Of a stretch of DNA of 64,000 nucleotides, positions 1 through 11,820 are shown piece by piece (positions within the stretch are counted from its first letter, which is position 1; every line of letters starts with the position of its first letter). The notes beneath the pieces are model-generated. The model made no database searches, was not told the DNA's origin, and saw nothing but the letters and a program-made list of their open reading frames with translations. The stretch lies in NCBI RefSeq assembly GCF_028502605.1, contig NC_079233.1, positions 6,944,001 through 7,008,000 of the forward strand, read 5' to 3'. This stretch comes from Trichoderma breve (Eukaryota > Ascomycota > Sordariomycetes > Hypocreales > Hypocreaceae). The position numbers were made by a program, and so were the translations under genes.

Positions 1-1033
1 CAAGGCCCTCTCTATCCAGGCCCATCCCAACAAGAAGCTCGCCGAGCAGCTCCACGCGCGGGACTCGAAAAACTACCCCGATGACAACCACAAGCCGGAG
101 ATGGCCATTGCCATCACCCCTTTTGAGGGACTCTGCGGATTCAGGCCTCTGGGAGAGATTGCCCACTTCCTGGAGACGGTGAAGCCATTGAGGGCTCTGG
201 TCGGAGAGAGCGAGGCGTCCCAGTTTGTGCAGGCTGCCAAGCAAGAGGGCGGTGACGAGGCGGCGAAGAAGAAGGCCCTGCAGACGGCGTTTGGAGGATT
301 GATGTCGTCCTCTCCCGAAGACGTCGACAGAGAAACCGCTAGCCTCGTTAAGCTCGCCGAGTCTGAGGGCGCCGACTTCGCTGCCGGTGGTGTGTCATCC
401 ACCAAGGGCGCTGTCCTCGCCGAGCTCGTCACTCGCCTCAACGGCCAGTTTGGCTCCGACATTGGCATTTTCGTCCTCTTCTTCCTCAACTTTGTCACAC
501 TACAACCCGGAGAGGCGCTGTTCCTCGTCGCCGATGACATCCACGCCTATGTCTCCGGTGACATTGTCGAGTGCATGGCCGCGTCCGACAACGTTGTCCG
601 TGCTGGTCTTACACCCAAGTTCAAGGATGTATCCACCCTGGTCGATATGCTCACCTACAACTATGCGCCCATCGACGAGCAAAAGATGACTCCTACCGAA
701 TATCCCTATGCGACTCTGAACCGAAATGCCTACAGCTCCGGATCTTCTGTCATGCTGTACGATCCTCCGATTGAGGAGTTTAGCGTTGTTCGCACTCTAC
801 TTCGCGGAGAGGGAGCCAAGGCTACGTTCGACCCCTTGGAGGGACCCAGCATCGTCATCTGCACCGGTGGCAAGGGCACAATCGCCGTGGGACCGACAAA
901 ACAGGAGATTCAGGAGGGTTACGTGTTTTTCGTCGGATCTACTGCGGAACTGGTCCTGGAATCCGCCGTCGGACAGGATGAAGAGTTTACCACGTTCAAA
1001 GCATTCTGTGAGATTGATGCATCTGGAAAATAG
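1..1033 (+). CDS. PMI40: Mannose-6-phosphate isomerase, type I (3' part, 5' end cut by window)
   Basis: Interconverts fructose-6-phosphate and mannose-6-phosphate, supplying GDP-mannose for glycosylation and cell wall in the cytosol. The reading frame is open from base 2 and ends at TAG 1031-1033, giving about 343 visible residues; the N-terminal zinc-site region lies outside the window. The family motif with the zinc-binding histidine (QAHPNK) is the first thing encoded, followed by [11 protein letters not shown] and the strongly conserved stretch [19 protein letters not shown] near residue 180. The first ATG inside the window (101) is internal, because coding similarity runs through it. The cupin-like C-terminal part is intact. 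No intron is needed in the visible part. Next gene downstream is aspartyl-tRNA synthetase, same strand, 480 bases away. Identification is from family motifs; high confidence. Confidence 0.95.
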   Translation, partial: KALSIQAHPNKKLAEQLHARDSKNYPDDNHKPEMAIAITPFEGLCGFRPLGEIAHFLETVKPLRALVGESEASQFVQAAKQEGGDEAAKKKALQTAFGGLMSSSPEDVDRETASLVKLAESEGADFAAGGVSSTKGAVLAELVTRLNGQFGSDIGIFVLFFLNFVTLQPGEALFLVADDIHAYVSGDIVECMAASDNVVRAGLTPKFKDVSTLVDMLTYNYAPIDEQKMTPTEYPYATLNRNAYSSGSSVMLYDPPIEEFSVVRTLLRGEGAKATFDPLEGPSIVICTGGKGTIAVGPTKQEIQEGYVFFVGSTAELVLESAVGQDEEFTTFKAFCEIDASGK

Positions 1034-1513
1034 ACGCTGTACTCATCTTCTTCAAATTCTTCTTCCCCATTATCTAAAGATGAAACGAATTCATGAGCAA
1101 TTGGAAATTTTGGTAGGGCAAATAATACAAAACAAGCTAGAATTGAACTTTGGACAGCATTCAATCAGGTAGAGCATGCCATGTCGCATCTTGTCTTCCC
1201 GATGTCCACCACGTCACGTCATTGCCGCTTCTCCGAATGTCGCTCTCAAGAAGCTGTCATTACCGAGCGCCTTATTGTAACAAGTCTTCTCATTGTGTGA
1301 TGCATTCAATCAATACCTGCACATCACTGCATTTCTGCATCCAATGGCCTGACTCACAGTTGATCAACATCTCCAGTTGCTACACTTTCACGTGACGGCT
1401 GCCGGATGACTCATCCGCTGCCCCTCCATGAAAACATATTCAAGAAACACCTACCCCACCACGGTCGTGATACTCAAATCCCGTATCAACCTTTTTGTTA
1501 TCCGCAATTCAAA
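1034..1513. other. Intergenic, PMI 3' end to DPS1 start
   Basis: No gene seen. It holds the end of the isomerase transcript and the DPS1 promoter and leader. An ATG at 1406 is in frame with DPS1 and would add 36 residues (see findings). Confidence 0.7.
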
Positions 1514-3453
1514 ATGGCTGAAGAGACGAAACCCGCCGTTCCTCCGGCCGAGAATCCCGCCGCCGATGCTGAGGCTGCCGGCCCCTCAAAGAAGGCTGCC
1601 AAGAAGGCTGAAGCCAAGGCCAAGAAGGAGGCGCTGAAAGCCCAGCGAGCTGCCGAACGAATTGCAGTTGCTTCAACCTCCAACGAGCCCGAGGAAGACC
1701 CCGCCAAAGACTTCTACGGCCCCGCCACTCCGGCCCTGCTCAAGTCCTTCTCAGCCGATGCTGAGGACGTCACCCTTCGATCCATCAGCGAGTCTCATAT
1801 CGGAAAGAAGGTCGTCATCCGGGCATGGCTCCAAAACACGCGCATGCAGGGCGCAAAGATGGCCTTTGTCGAGCTGCGCGAGGAGGGCAATTGGGCCATC
1901 CAGGGCATTGTCGCGGCTACGGGCGATGTCAAGGAGGGCGACTCGACCCCCGTCATCAGCAAGCGCATGGTCAAGTGGGCGGGAGCTGTCAACCCCGAAA
2001 GTTTCGTGACGGTCGAGGCCAAGGTCGAGAAGCCTTTCGCTCCCGTCAAGAGCTGCCGCGTGTCCGATTTTGAGCTGCACATCTCCAAGATCTTTGTCAT
2101 TTCTGCTGCCCCGGCTACCCTGGGCATGACCTTGGCCGCGGCGAACCGTGCAGTCACAAACTTTAGCGATGAGGAGGTCAAGCCCGAGGAGGGTGCCCAG
2201 GAGAAGGAGGCTGAGGGTGGCCCTCCGGCCGCTTCTATGCTGACTCACTTGGACAACATTGTCATGCACAAGCGATCGCCCGTTCAGCAGGCTATTGCCG
2301 TACGTTTTCTATACAGACAGAGCTGGGTGGCTTCAATGAGCTAACCGCAAGGTTTAGGATATTCGTGTCGAGGTCAAGCACTTGTTCCGTGACTACCTGA
2401 GGGAGCGTGGCTTCAAGGAGTTTGAGCCGCCGTGCCTCATTGGTGCTGCTTCAGAAGGCGGTGCCGGCGTTTTCGCCATGCCCTACTTCAACCAAAAGGC
2501 CTACCTTGCCCAGTCACCGCAGTTCTATAAGCAGTTTGAGATTGCTGGTGGCCGAAAGCGCGTCTTTAGCATTGGACCCGTGTTCAGAGCCGAAAACTCC
2601 AACACCCCGAGACACATGACTGAGGTAAGCCTACTCTGTCCTCCTTGCTGTATTTCATCCTCTGTGATTTGCATGCCAACTCACTAATTTTCTCAGTTCA
2701 CTGGTCTTGATTTGGAGATGGAGATTCGCAAGGACTACCACGAAGTCCTTTCCGTTCTGGAAGGCGTGCTGTTGCACATTTTCCGTGGCATTGAGAGTAT
2801 GTCTCTTTTTCTTGCCCGTTGGCTTGCTGCTCTCACGAACGTCATTGTACTAATAAATTGCTATAGAGAACTGCGCTGCCGAAATCGAGGTCGTTCGTTC
2901 CGTCTATCCCTCCCCCGAGATTCTCCTCCCCGAGCCTGGAAAGGAACTGCGCTTGACATTCGCAGAGGCCCAGAAGCTGCTTCGTGAAGAGGGCCCCGAG
3001 GAATTCCGCAACGTTCGTGACGATGAGGATATGTCAACACCACAGGAGAAGGCATTGGGTGCTCTGATTCGCGAAAAGTACAAGACCGATTTCTTCGCAG
3101 TCGACAAGTTCCCCGAATCTGCGAGACCCTTCTACGCCAAGGTCGACCCCGCCAGCGACCCCAAGGAGCCTGTCACCAATGCGTTCGACATGTTCTTGCG
3201 TGGACAGGAGATCTTGTCCGGTGGTGAGCGTATTGCTGACCCCGATGAGCTTGAGGCTCGCATTCGTTACAAGGGAGTCGACCCCACCAGCGCTGGAATC
3301 AAGGAGTACATTGGAGTCTTCCGCGAGGCTGGTGTGCCTCCTCACGGTGGAGGTGGTATCGGTCTTGACCGTGTTGTTGCGTGGTATCTTGCCCTACCTA
3401 GCGTGCACTTGGCCGCCTATTACCCAAGAACACCCAAGAGACTATTGCCATAG
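1514..3453 (+). CDS. DPS1: Aspartyl-tRNA synthetase, cytosolic (class IIb), four exons
   Basis: Charges tRNA-Asp with aspartate. Exons are 1514-2299, 2358-2624, 2697-2796 and 2867-3453, joining to 579 residues. The start ATG at 1514 sits in AAAATGG and gives the Ala/Lys-rich N-terminal extension typical of eukaryotic cytosolic AspRS (about residues 1-60), followed by the OB-fold anticodon domain ([11 protein letters not shown], about 100-190). The class II catalytic core carries motif 1 ([18 protein letters not shown]), motif 2 ([20 protein letters not shown]) and motif 3 ([10 protein letters not shown]) near the C-terminus. Introns are 58, 72 and 70 nt with GT...AG ends, and every join restores family sequence. 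This is a housekeeping gene; with the upstream isomerase it marks the conserved edge of the window. Confidence 0.97.
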
Positions 3454-3597
3454 ATGTTCTAGAAAAAGATGGTACAAAAGATGAATAGAAAGTTTTGAGT
3501 TGAGTGACCAGAGAGCCTTGGGCACGTTTGTATATAGGCTCATCTGAACAAAATACGAGGCCATATATGCGATGAACCGCAATACTTTATTTGGTAC

Positions 3598-4758
3598 CTA
3601 TGATTTGAACTTGTGGCCTCCTGGTCCTATGTCGCCCTTAAACGCCTGGTTTTTGAGTAGTCCCTCAGCAATTATTTCATCTTGATGCTTCTCCAAGTCA
3701 GTGACATCCCAGTTCGCAGCAATAAAGCGGTTCTTTAAGAAATCCGCTTTTGGCCCGCTGAGATAAATCGTAAGACTGCCGAAAAGCTCGACTGTAGCTT
3801 GTGATTAGCATTGGAATACACGATCGATGCTGTTCAATGCTGCAAGGGCTATAATGCATACCGGTATCTTTTGCATAAATATGTAATTCGGGACGCAGCA
3901 CTTTGCTCAGCGCCATTCCCGGATGCACATTAAAGACTCGCAGATTGCTGTATTCTATCATCTAGTGTATGAGCGTATGGCTACTTCAATTTCAATGGGA
4001 TTAAACTTACCCTCATGTAGCTGACTGAGAATCATGTTGGTCGCGAGCTTCGACGCTGTATATGAAGACTGCTGCGGACTCGCAAAATAAGACGCTGCAG
4101 TGCCGGTTTGGATGAATGTCGCTTCGTTGTTGGCTGATATGCGCGCAAGTTCGCGTGCAACTAGGAAAGTTCCCTTGACGTTGATCTCCTACAGTGCTGG
4201 TTAAGTATATGAAACGATTGGGGATTTCATTAGTATTGGTACGAACGAAGGATTGCCACCACTCATCGACAGGAGCATCGCCAATTAGTTCAAGAGGCCC
4301 GAGTACTCCAGCACAGTGGACAACGACGTCTATCTTTCCAAAAGCCTGGATCGCTATTTGGAATAGATTGCGGACATCAGTTTCAGAAGAGACGTCTGTT
4401 GAAATTGGTAAGAATTGCGTAGTTGAACCAGTGGTTTTCAGGCTTTCGGCAACTTCATCGATGCTCTGTTGAGTTCTCGCTGCGAGCACTATAGCGGATG
4501 CAGTTGCCGCTGCCCATTGCTTTGCTGCGCCCTATATCGAAACTCTTTGTTACTACAGAAGTTGACGATGCGGTTCATCGGAGAAAATACCTTACCGAAT
4601 CCGCTGCCTGCTCCGGTGATTAACACTACTTTTCCGTGTGCAATTTGCTGGATGTCTTTATTTGATGGGCTGATGGCGGGGTATACATCTCGACGGATTG
4701 TAGGCGTGAACTGCAGTGCCTCTGTCCAGAAATCGGGATGGTTAGCGTCCAAAGGCAT
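3598..4758 (-). CDS. Short-chain dehydrogenase/reductase, five exons
   Basis: NAD(P)-dependent oxidoreductase of the classical SDR family; substrate unknown. Minus-strand exons 4591-4758, 4247-4531, 4011-4188, 3862-3954 and 3598-3791 join to 305 residues. The cofactor motif GAGSGFGK falls at the end of exon 1 (about residues 49-56), followed by LAARTQQSIDE, the NAG-equivalent VVHCAGVLGP, and the active-site motif YTASK in exon 3. The last exon ends in NWDVTDLEKH, common in fungal members of about 300 residues. All four introns are 56-70 nt. The third acceptor was chosen after GATAG because only that frame restores YSNLRVFNVHPGMA. The gene converges with DPS1, about 145 bases between stop codons. 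No neighbour indicates the substrate. Confidence 0.88.
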
Positions 4759-6461
4759 GTTTCAATGAGTCAATGAATGTACGTCGAATGGGTAACAATG
4801 ATATCTAGAATATAGTATTCGAAAATGTTTTATTGGTCTAGTCTGTACCTGTACTACAGGATTCATTCTCCCGGCTACCCGGGCATATAACGGTCGCTAA
4901 TCGGATTTGGTCCCGACCGGAGTAGAGACGGGAGACCCATCTCCGGTGAGATCTCCGAAGAGTTGACTTGAACAATAAGCCAAACATCCGTCTAGAAAAT
5001 GATCAAATGATGGAAGATGAACTCTGTCTCTTATCTTTGATAACTCAAAATCTCAAAACAATAAAGCCATGGGCCTAATACTTATGTGTACATCTAGGGT
5101 AATGATCTGAAACATGGGGCACAAAGCCGTGCTATTGTCTCGTTAGGCCTGGGCGCTTTTTTTGTTTCGACAGGTCAGAAGGGCGCGACACATCTTTTCT
5201 GCGTTATAACATATTTCAAATACTGAGCCTAACATTGACGCTTCGTGATCTACGAGGCCTCAAAGATGCACAGAAGCACTAAGCACGTGTTAGATTAAGC
5301 ACCAGCTTCTGGAAGAACTAGCTGTGTGACCCTTAAAAAGGGTCTTTCGCAAATGGAAGTTAAGGGTCCAGGTGACGTCACACTCTCAACAGGCAAAGAA
5401 GAGATGAGGCTGAGGCAGAATTAGGTTTGCGATGTGGAATATCAGTGGTGATGAAGCGCGTCATGGGGTGAGAGGCCGGAATCTCGGAATGTTCTGCTGG
5501 GCATCGGCAATCTTTTTTTCATAGGCCCACAGATACAAGTACGCGGAAGCCGTGCACCCACTGTAGCTGTGTCTACATACAGTATGATCTGGACCTCATC
5601 AGGGTTGCGAGATCTGTTGATTTCCTAATGCTAACGGGTGTTAGTGGCTGTTACTAACTTCGTTCTAGCCTAGTAGATGGCCTCAGTCGCCTGACGGTGA
5701 AGGAAAGACGCAAGACATGGCGGTCTGTGTTTTTCCCGACTCGAACGGCTCTCGGAGAAACTTGATCACGGCATCTTTTGGTCGTCGCCCTGATAGTCTG
5801 CGGCGGGACCGCGCTTGGATGGCATCCGGCTCGGTTAGCCCGCGGCATCAGTTGGATGAGGTTTTATTTTTCCTCTTCCTTTTGTCCTCTTTCTTGTTGT
5901 ACGCCTGACCGAGTCATCCGGCAGGTGATGACACACGTGGAATCAATGAGCCACTTTCACTTTGCGGCAATATGGAAAATACTGCTGGAAGCTGTGTATT
6001 GTACATGGTAGAATACTGATAAGAATGGTTGAAGTTGCTACCATTCTGTACGCGTAAGAGAACACGCCTCATGATGTTGGTTGAATACGCCTACAAACCT
6101 TGTCAGCTGCTCCAATCTCTAGCGAGAGTTTTGCTTTGAAATGGCTGGGCACTCTCACCGTATTCGTGCTCGGTAATTGATCCATGTGCCGGCGCCGGGC
6201 TATTCCGCAATGGCTTGGTTAGTACAAGGATAATTTCACGCCCCCCTTTGCCGAGAACTTGGGGGTCTTGAGCTTAAAGACCTACTCAGGGAACAAGCGA
6301 GGAAAAAAATCTTGAGCTCATTTATCTCTAGACTTGCTCTCATAACCTTTGCTCGTGTTGCAGAAGACTATTCCTGGGATTACGGCGTTTTATCAACTCG
6401 ACTTATTCGATCACGAGAGAGAGCTACCGACTGCTTTTTAGGTTGCTTGAAAATTGGGGCC
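4759..6461. other. 1.7-kb intergenic region
   Basis: No convincing gene in any frame; the short frames near 5654-6011 lack family features and codon bias. It is the upstream region of the leftward SDR gene and the rightward membrane-protein gene. It holds a CACGTG E-box (5284-5289), a perfect GACCCTT/AAGGGTC inverted repeat (5328-5344) and a TGACGTCA CRE-type palindrome (5373-5380). Confidence 0.6.
5328..5380. promoter_or_regulatory. Inverted repeat plus CRE-type palindrome
   Basis: A perfect 7-bp inverted repeat (GACCCTT, three A, AAGGGTC) at 5328-5344 is followed at 5373-5380 by TGACGTCA, the consensus bound by ATF/CREB-type bZIP proteins. An E-box CACGTG lies just upstream at 5284. These palindromes may be regulatory, but which gene they serve is unclear: SDR starts 0.6 kb to the left, the membrane protein 1.1 kb to the right. 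Confidence 0.35.
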
Positions 6462-7335
6462 ATGGGGGTACCTGAAGATCAGGAAACAGGGGCCGCTGAG
6501 CCTTCAGTGCCAGCTCAGAATCCAACTCAGAATCCAACTCGGGATTCAACTCAGGATCCAGCATCTGATATAGACGAGAAGGAACAGCAACGACCTGCTG
6601 CAGAGGACACAAAAGATGAAGCTAGATCAAAAACTGTACCTAGCTCACGCTTCACGGGCCATCAGCTTTTTTACATCTTTGGCTTGGATGGTATTGGCGC
6701 GTTAATAATCTCGGGCGGCATCAACTTTGCCATTGCCTATGGTAAGCTTATCCCATTTTCTGAGTCCGTTTACAACACGCGTTGCTAATTGAGATAACCC
6801 AGCCATGTATACTAGGCAAAGCAAACCTATTCGTCTCTGGCAGCTTCCCAATACGTTTGCCGGCGATGCTGCCGTTACCATCATTATACAGTGTATAATT
6901 ACCTGGTTCGTCGAGCTCTTCATCCTTCGCTACGATCTTAGCCAGGGCGCAGTGCAGCCCATCGGCTTCATCTCACAGCCTACCCACCCATGGCTACGGT
7001 TCTTCTTCTTCCTCCCGAAAGATCCAAATGCCGAGATTGAGCGGAAACCTCGGCCATGGTCGCTACTGGAAATCATTCAGCAGGCTTTGAGAGGCTTTAG
7101 CTTTGCTGTTGTGAGCTTTTTCATACTTTGGCCCATCTTCATGGGCGCTCTGACTGCTTTTGGGGTCAAGGAAGGCGGCGACTATTACTACCACAACAAG
7201 TGGGTGCCTCAAGTGTTTAAGCTAATATTGGGTGGAGTGCTAGGTCTGCTCGTCACACCGTGGATGGCCATGTTTTGGTTGGTGAAGGCTGGCTGGGAAC
7301 ACAGAGGGGAAGATTCGACGACTGCAGAAGTATAG
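6462..7335 (+). CDS. Fungal multi-pass membrane protein of unknown function, two exons
   Basis: Exons 6462-6741 and 6803-7335 join to 270 residues (intron 61 nt, GTAAGC...CCCAG). Start ATG 6462 was chosen because the frame upstream of it has no other ATG. The N-terminal 75 residues are polar and disordered, with a small repeat at 6517-6561 encoding NPTQ/NPTR/DSTQ units. Hydrophobic segments follow at about residues 76-95 (FYIFGLDGIGALIISGGI), 115-135, 180-205 and 235-255, so four membrane spans are likely. The arrangement resembles the fungal DUF2456-type membrane family, but I am not certain of that assignment. No catalytic motif is visible. The next gene is the CorA-like protein on the same strand, 460 bases away. 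Confidence 0.75.
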
Positions 7336-7794
7336 ATGAGCAAGACGTGCATATGACTTGATGAAAAAACTATAGACTTATAGATAAAGACTTTTTAATA
7401 GCTAATACTTAATGCGCACATGCGATTAGACTACAACGAGACACGTTGGTCTCAGCTGGCCTGTATCTAGCTGAACAACCAATACATGGATGAGTCCGTA
7501 ACACAGATGTCACCTGCATGCTAATTCGCCTCGTCCATAATGTGCCTACCTGTGTGCCTAGTGTGCCTAAACGTCAAGGTGCCCAATTATGCCTAGAATG
7601 CCTAATGTGCCTAACTTGCTTCACCATCCATGCTTATTAAGGTCGGGTGCTTAACTTGCCTTGGTCTATACGCAGGTGAAGTGCGTAAAGAAGAAGAAAA
7701 GAAAAACCAACCCAATCTTTAGCTACAATCCCACGACAAGTAAGCCTGGGAAAATTAATCAACTATAGCTACATATCAATCCCAATGCAGAGTT
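7336..7794. other. Intergenic region with TGCCTA repeats
   Basis: No gene. Six exact TGCCTA copies lie between 7543 and 7613, upstream of the CorA-like gene. Confidence 0.7.
7543..7613 (+). repeat. Degenerate TGCCTA short-repeat array
   Basis: Six exact TGCCTA hexamers begin at 7543, 7555, 7564, 7590, 7599 and 7608, plus one TGCCCA near 7580. Most are preceded by GTG or AA, giving a unit of roughly 9-12 bases (AATGTGCCTA). The array ends about 180 bases upstream of the CorA-like start codon, so it may be a decayed microsatellite or a cluster of binding sites. Confidence 0.6.
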
Positions 7795-9735
7795 ATGGAT
7801 TGCGAAACCACAGACAGTTACGCCTTCAAAAAAGCGGTCGCAGAATGCCGAGAGATCAGTGAAAAGACATCCTACTTAGAAATCTTTTCTTATTCGGTAT
7901 GCGCACCATCAACGAGAGTCGTCAAACAGCATACTGAGAGTAATTTCTGCAGGATTCTAGCCTCAACTCAATTGAACAACATCCTCTCCCTATGAGTGAA
8001 TTTGACAATCTCCTGCATAGAAAGGTGAGCGAGTTCATTGTCTTCTTTTGGTGTCTTAACAAGCACATCAGATGATTGACCAAATTATCTGGTGACAGGG
8101 CCCATTTGAGCCGGCCAGGCTGCCAGACGGCGTACAGCTCGATGCTGGGCTGCGATTAATGTATGTTTGTACTTTGCCAACAAGGCAACAAGGGCCTAAC
8201 GGCCGTAACTAACTTATCAAGACTCCAAGTAGATGCCCAACACAATGACACGTTTGCACCTCGGTGCATCAGCTTGCCACGTGAAAATTACTCTGCAATG
8301 GTGCAGGCTCTGCACCTCCCTCAGATGGCCATTGAAACATCGAGCGTTGTCGGCCCATTCTTCTGGAGCACTGTAGACCGTGATGATAATGGCAGCACCC
8401 GATTGCGTCAGTGAATATCCAATGCTTAGCTACTCAGGATCTGACGCATTAACTCATACACAGATATGATATTTCGCAAGAGTGATGTTTTTAAAAAGGG
8501 CAGGACAAGGGGCTGGGAGCTTATCTTGAGCCATGAGCTCAGCACAGGCATCACGACCGGCTTTTACAAGGGGACTCCTTCATCTAGCATGTCGGAATCC
8601 ATTCAGCAGCTCAAGGCTTGTTCCTCAGAAATAGGACATGCAATGCTCCTCCCATTAATTATTTTCAGTCGCGAATCTTCGTCGGCCTCGGATATAAGGC
8701 AGCGCGACGTGCGACACTGGCTGCAAAGACTTGAGCGAGCTATCTCCATGCGCGAAGAAGATGGCGACGAAGCTTACAATTATGCCAAAGACCTTAACGC
8801 TGTTAACAGAGACCTACTGGAGTGCCAGGCGCAGGTACTGTGGAAGCGTCCAGCCTCTTACGTTACCATCATTGACTCCCTGGAGGAAACTGGTGGGCTT
8901 TTCATTCAAACCCTCCCGGAGTCGAGGAAGACCCCAGTGGTAGAAAAATTCCAGATGCGAATGATTGCGAGGCTGGATCTCTATAGGAAGAGGTGGGCGG
9001 GGATACAAACGTACGCCGACACGTCCATGCAGAGACTTGAGATACAGCGAAGCGCCGTACGTGCACAATTCAATTATTACCGCTTTCTACTGTTTTGTTG
9101 ACGATTAATTTGTAGCTATACACCATTATGTCTCAAAAGGAAAGTAGACTGAATCTTGAGATTGCTTCCGATTCGAAGAAACTGGCCCACGCTAGCGAAC
9201 GCGACGCCAAATCCATGAAAGGAATATCACTCCTTGGTACCATTTTCCTCCCTGGGACATTTTTAGCAGTAGGGAATATGCTACAACTTCTGGTTTTAGT
9301 TTTATACACGTGACTAATGTTCAACTTTTATCCTAGTCAATCTTTTCAACAACGTTTTTTGACTTTGGGAATGGCACAGATACAGCTGCTGTAGTTTCTC
9401 ACAAATTTTGGGTATACTGGGCTTTTACCATTCCCTTTACTTTGGTCGTTGTTGGCCTGTACCTCCTCTGGGAGAGAAGACGGCAAAGGTCATATATGCT
9501 TGAGGACGCACAATTAGAGCAAGATATTGAGGCAATGGAGCAGCACATCTTGGATTCATTAAGGAAGCGGACAATGTCAAAAACTAACACCTGGGTTGCA
9601 AGGAATGAAAGAAAGGCTGAGCTTGCAGCCGATGTGGACAATGACTATGGAGGCTTCAAAGAGCCTGCAGTTACTACTGCTACATCTTCAAATACATTGG
9701 CAGTCCCTAGTATAAATATTAGTCAACAATATTAA
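7795..9735 (+). CDS. CorA-like Mg2+ transporter domain protein, seven exons
   Basis: Membrane protein with a C-terminal CorA-like domain of the kind common in filamentous fungi; its ion specificity is not shown. Exons 7795-7896, 7953-8024, 8099-8160, 8222-8406, 8464-9056, 9116-9268 and 9337-9735 join to 521 residues. A soluble N-terminal half contains MVQALHLPQMAIETSSVVGPFFW and GWELILSHELSTGITTGF, stretches I know from this fungal group. It is followed by a coiled-coil region (KKLAHASERDAKSMKGI) and then transmembrane segment 1 (LLGTIFLPGTFLA, split by the last intron) and segment 2 (VYWAFTIPFTLVVVGLYLL). The canonical CorA GMN motif is absent; FGNG follows segment 1 instead. The tail is charged and Thr/Ser-rich. 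The exon 4 to 5 join uses GTCAGT as donor because only this phase restores HMIFRKSDVF. Confidence 0.85.
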
Positions 9736-9998
9736 AATAATAGTATAACTGGTATATTTTATAGATGCAAGAATGATTCAAAAACTTAATCGCCAACTGA
9801 AATTAGTTTTAACATTATTGTCTCCACTATGGGAAAATTCAGCCTTGGAATATTGGTCGAGTTTCCATTAAATGGTCACTAATCGTTCTAGAATTCCACC
9901 AATATTAGGAGAGAACAGAAATAAATCAGCCGACACGTCTACGTGGAAGTCCTCCTCGGATAGATAGATTGAGTCTTCTCTGTAAACGGCTTTCACAG

Positions 9999-11181
9999 TC
10001 ACTCAGATGCCTCCGTCTGTCTCTCCGCTCTCTTCTGGACCCTGACAACTGTTTTGCGAGTAGTATCTGCACCAAGCCAAAGCAAATCTGGTCGGCTGTC
10101 TACATTAAGGAAGTTAGCTTTGTTTCCCGAATTGTTTGATGCAAGCTACTCACAATGTCCACTCGCATCCGCGAAAAGTTTGGCTTTGGTGGCATCAGTC
10201 AAATCTATGTCCGCAACAATGAGCTCCTCTCCTCCCGTATTTGCCTTTTTAAGAACACGTCCGTCAGGACCAATGATGGCGGAACAGCCCCCAAGAGGTA
10301 TTCCCATTATGGGGCTGCCTTTAGTCCTCATCACATCAATTCCTGCATCGGTAAGCACCGCTGTGGCATGCAGGACAAACGATTGGGATTCGATCGCATA
10401 TTGCTGTGAGTGGTTGAGGGCTCCTGGGTATTGAATGGTCAGTAATAGGTTATATGATGACATGCAGGCCCAACACACCTTCAGCCGACATGGACCAGAA
10501 TCCAGAAGAACCCTCCACAAAAGGGTCCAGTGGTGGCCATCCAGCGACGTGTATCTGCTCGTGCTGGGAAAAGGTAAAATACTTCAGCAGCGGCTGATTG
10601 TGCTCCCAGCATGATAGACATCCTACCCTACCCACACCCGGTAGCTCGATGACATTCGCTAAGCTGTCTCCAGATCCATCTCCATAGATGGTACGCTCCA
10701 TATGTGTTGGCTTCATCTTGCGGCGCCTCATTTTAATCTCGCCGTCTTCGTTGATCAAAGCCTGGGAGATATACACAGAGTCTCCATCACGTTCGGAGAA
10801 CCCGAGCGATACACTGATTTTGTTCGATGCAGCGGCATCGCAGATAAGTTTCATTTCTGGACTCTCAATCTTCAACGAGTTTTGGACGTATCGAATTCCA
10901 AGTTCAAAGTCAACAGGTCGGTCCCTGTTTCATATCAGCAACATTAGTTAGTGAGTAGTTATAAACGAAGTATGCAGCATCAATCGCTCAACCACCTACC
11001 AAAACCATGCTGGATATCCGGGAATCCAAGTTTCAGGAAAAGCGACAAGCTTGGCGCCAGCCTTTGAGGCCTCTTCTATAATAGAGCATGTTTTGCTCAC
11101 AGTTCCCTCAAGATCAAGCCACACAGGCTCATGCTGAGTGACTGCAACTCGGACTACGGAGGTATTTGCGGCTGGGCTCAT
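9999..11181 (-). CDS. Nitrilase (C-N hydrolase family), four exons
   Basis: Hydrolyses nitriles to carboxylic acids and ammonia. Minus-strand exons 11000-11181, 10479-10924, 10154-10423 and 9999-10099 join to 332 residues. The catalytic triad is visible: Glu in [10 protein letters not shown] (about residue 50), Lys in [12 protein letters not shown] (about 130) and Cys in [14 protein letters not shown] (about 166). CWEHNQPL is typical of aliphatic and aromatic nitrilases, whereas cyanide hydratases usually read CWENMNP, so a true nitrilase is preferred. Introns are 75, 55 and 54 nt. The last exon encodes only a short basic tail ([17 protein letters not shown]). The gene is divergent from the NmrA-like gene with 639 bases between start codons, so co-regulation is possible. 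Confidence 0.92.
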
Positions 11182-11820
11182 ATTGAAGTTTCCAAGTTGA
11201 TAAGACGTAATAGTATGCTGGAAGGTATACTATGACAAGTAAATGCGGCATTCCCTGTGTGCCTTCGTGAACTCTTATATATCTGCCTCCGTATGTAAGA
11301 CGATGCTACACTTATTTCTCATACATTCCGTGTAAGTGCACGTTACTACAGGCCAATACAGGTAATTAGTGGAGATGAATCTTCCTGTGGGATGAATATA
11401 GCATCTCCGCGGCGTTAGTAATGGAGAACTGCAGGCCGATTGGCTGTAAGTTTCGGAATCGATTGAAGAGCCGGAATCCCACTGCTCTAAATTAGATGAC
11501 GCTAGGAACATAGTGTTCTCGGAGGCTAATCACAAACTTTAGGTCGTCAACTTTTAATCGTTTTAGGAAAGTCCTCCTCCAGCCTTTCATAGGGCTACTG
11601 TTACATTACTCGTTTTGAAGAGTTTCAAGATATTATTACTTAATAATGAAGAATATCATCGAATCAGGTTGCTATGCCTATAAAATGGAGGATAGAAACA
11701 AGGAATCACAACATACAAAACAGCACTCAAGGTCTATCGTTCTTTAATTCTCTGCCTTTTCGCAAAAAGAAGCCCAAAATCCAAGAGCTTACACAACTCT
11801 CACGCATTTCCATCTGCACT
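11182..11820. promoter_or_regulatory. Divergent promoter between nitrilase and NmrA-like gene
   Basis: A shared intergenic region of 639 bases. A TATAAAA box at 11679-11685 lies 136 bases before the NmrA-like ATG. A CCGCGG palindrome lies near 11406. No gene is seen inside. Confidence 0.5.

Noticed and set aside
11674..11820. Longer N-terminus for the NmrA-like protein from ATG 11674
   Set aside because: That ATG overlaps the TATAAAA box and the extra residues precede the Rossmann start with no conserved character.
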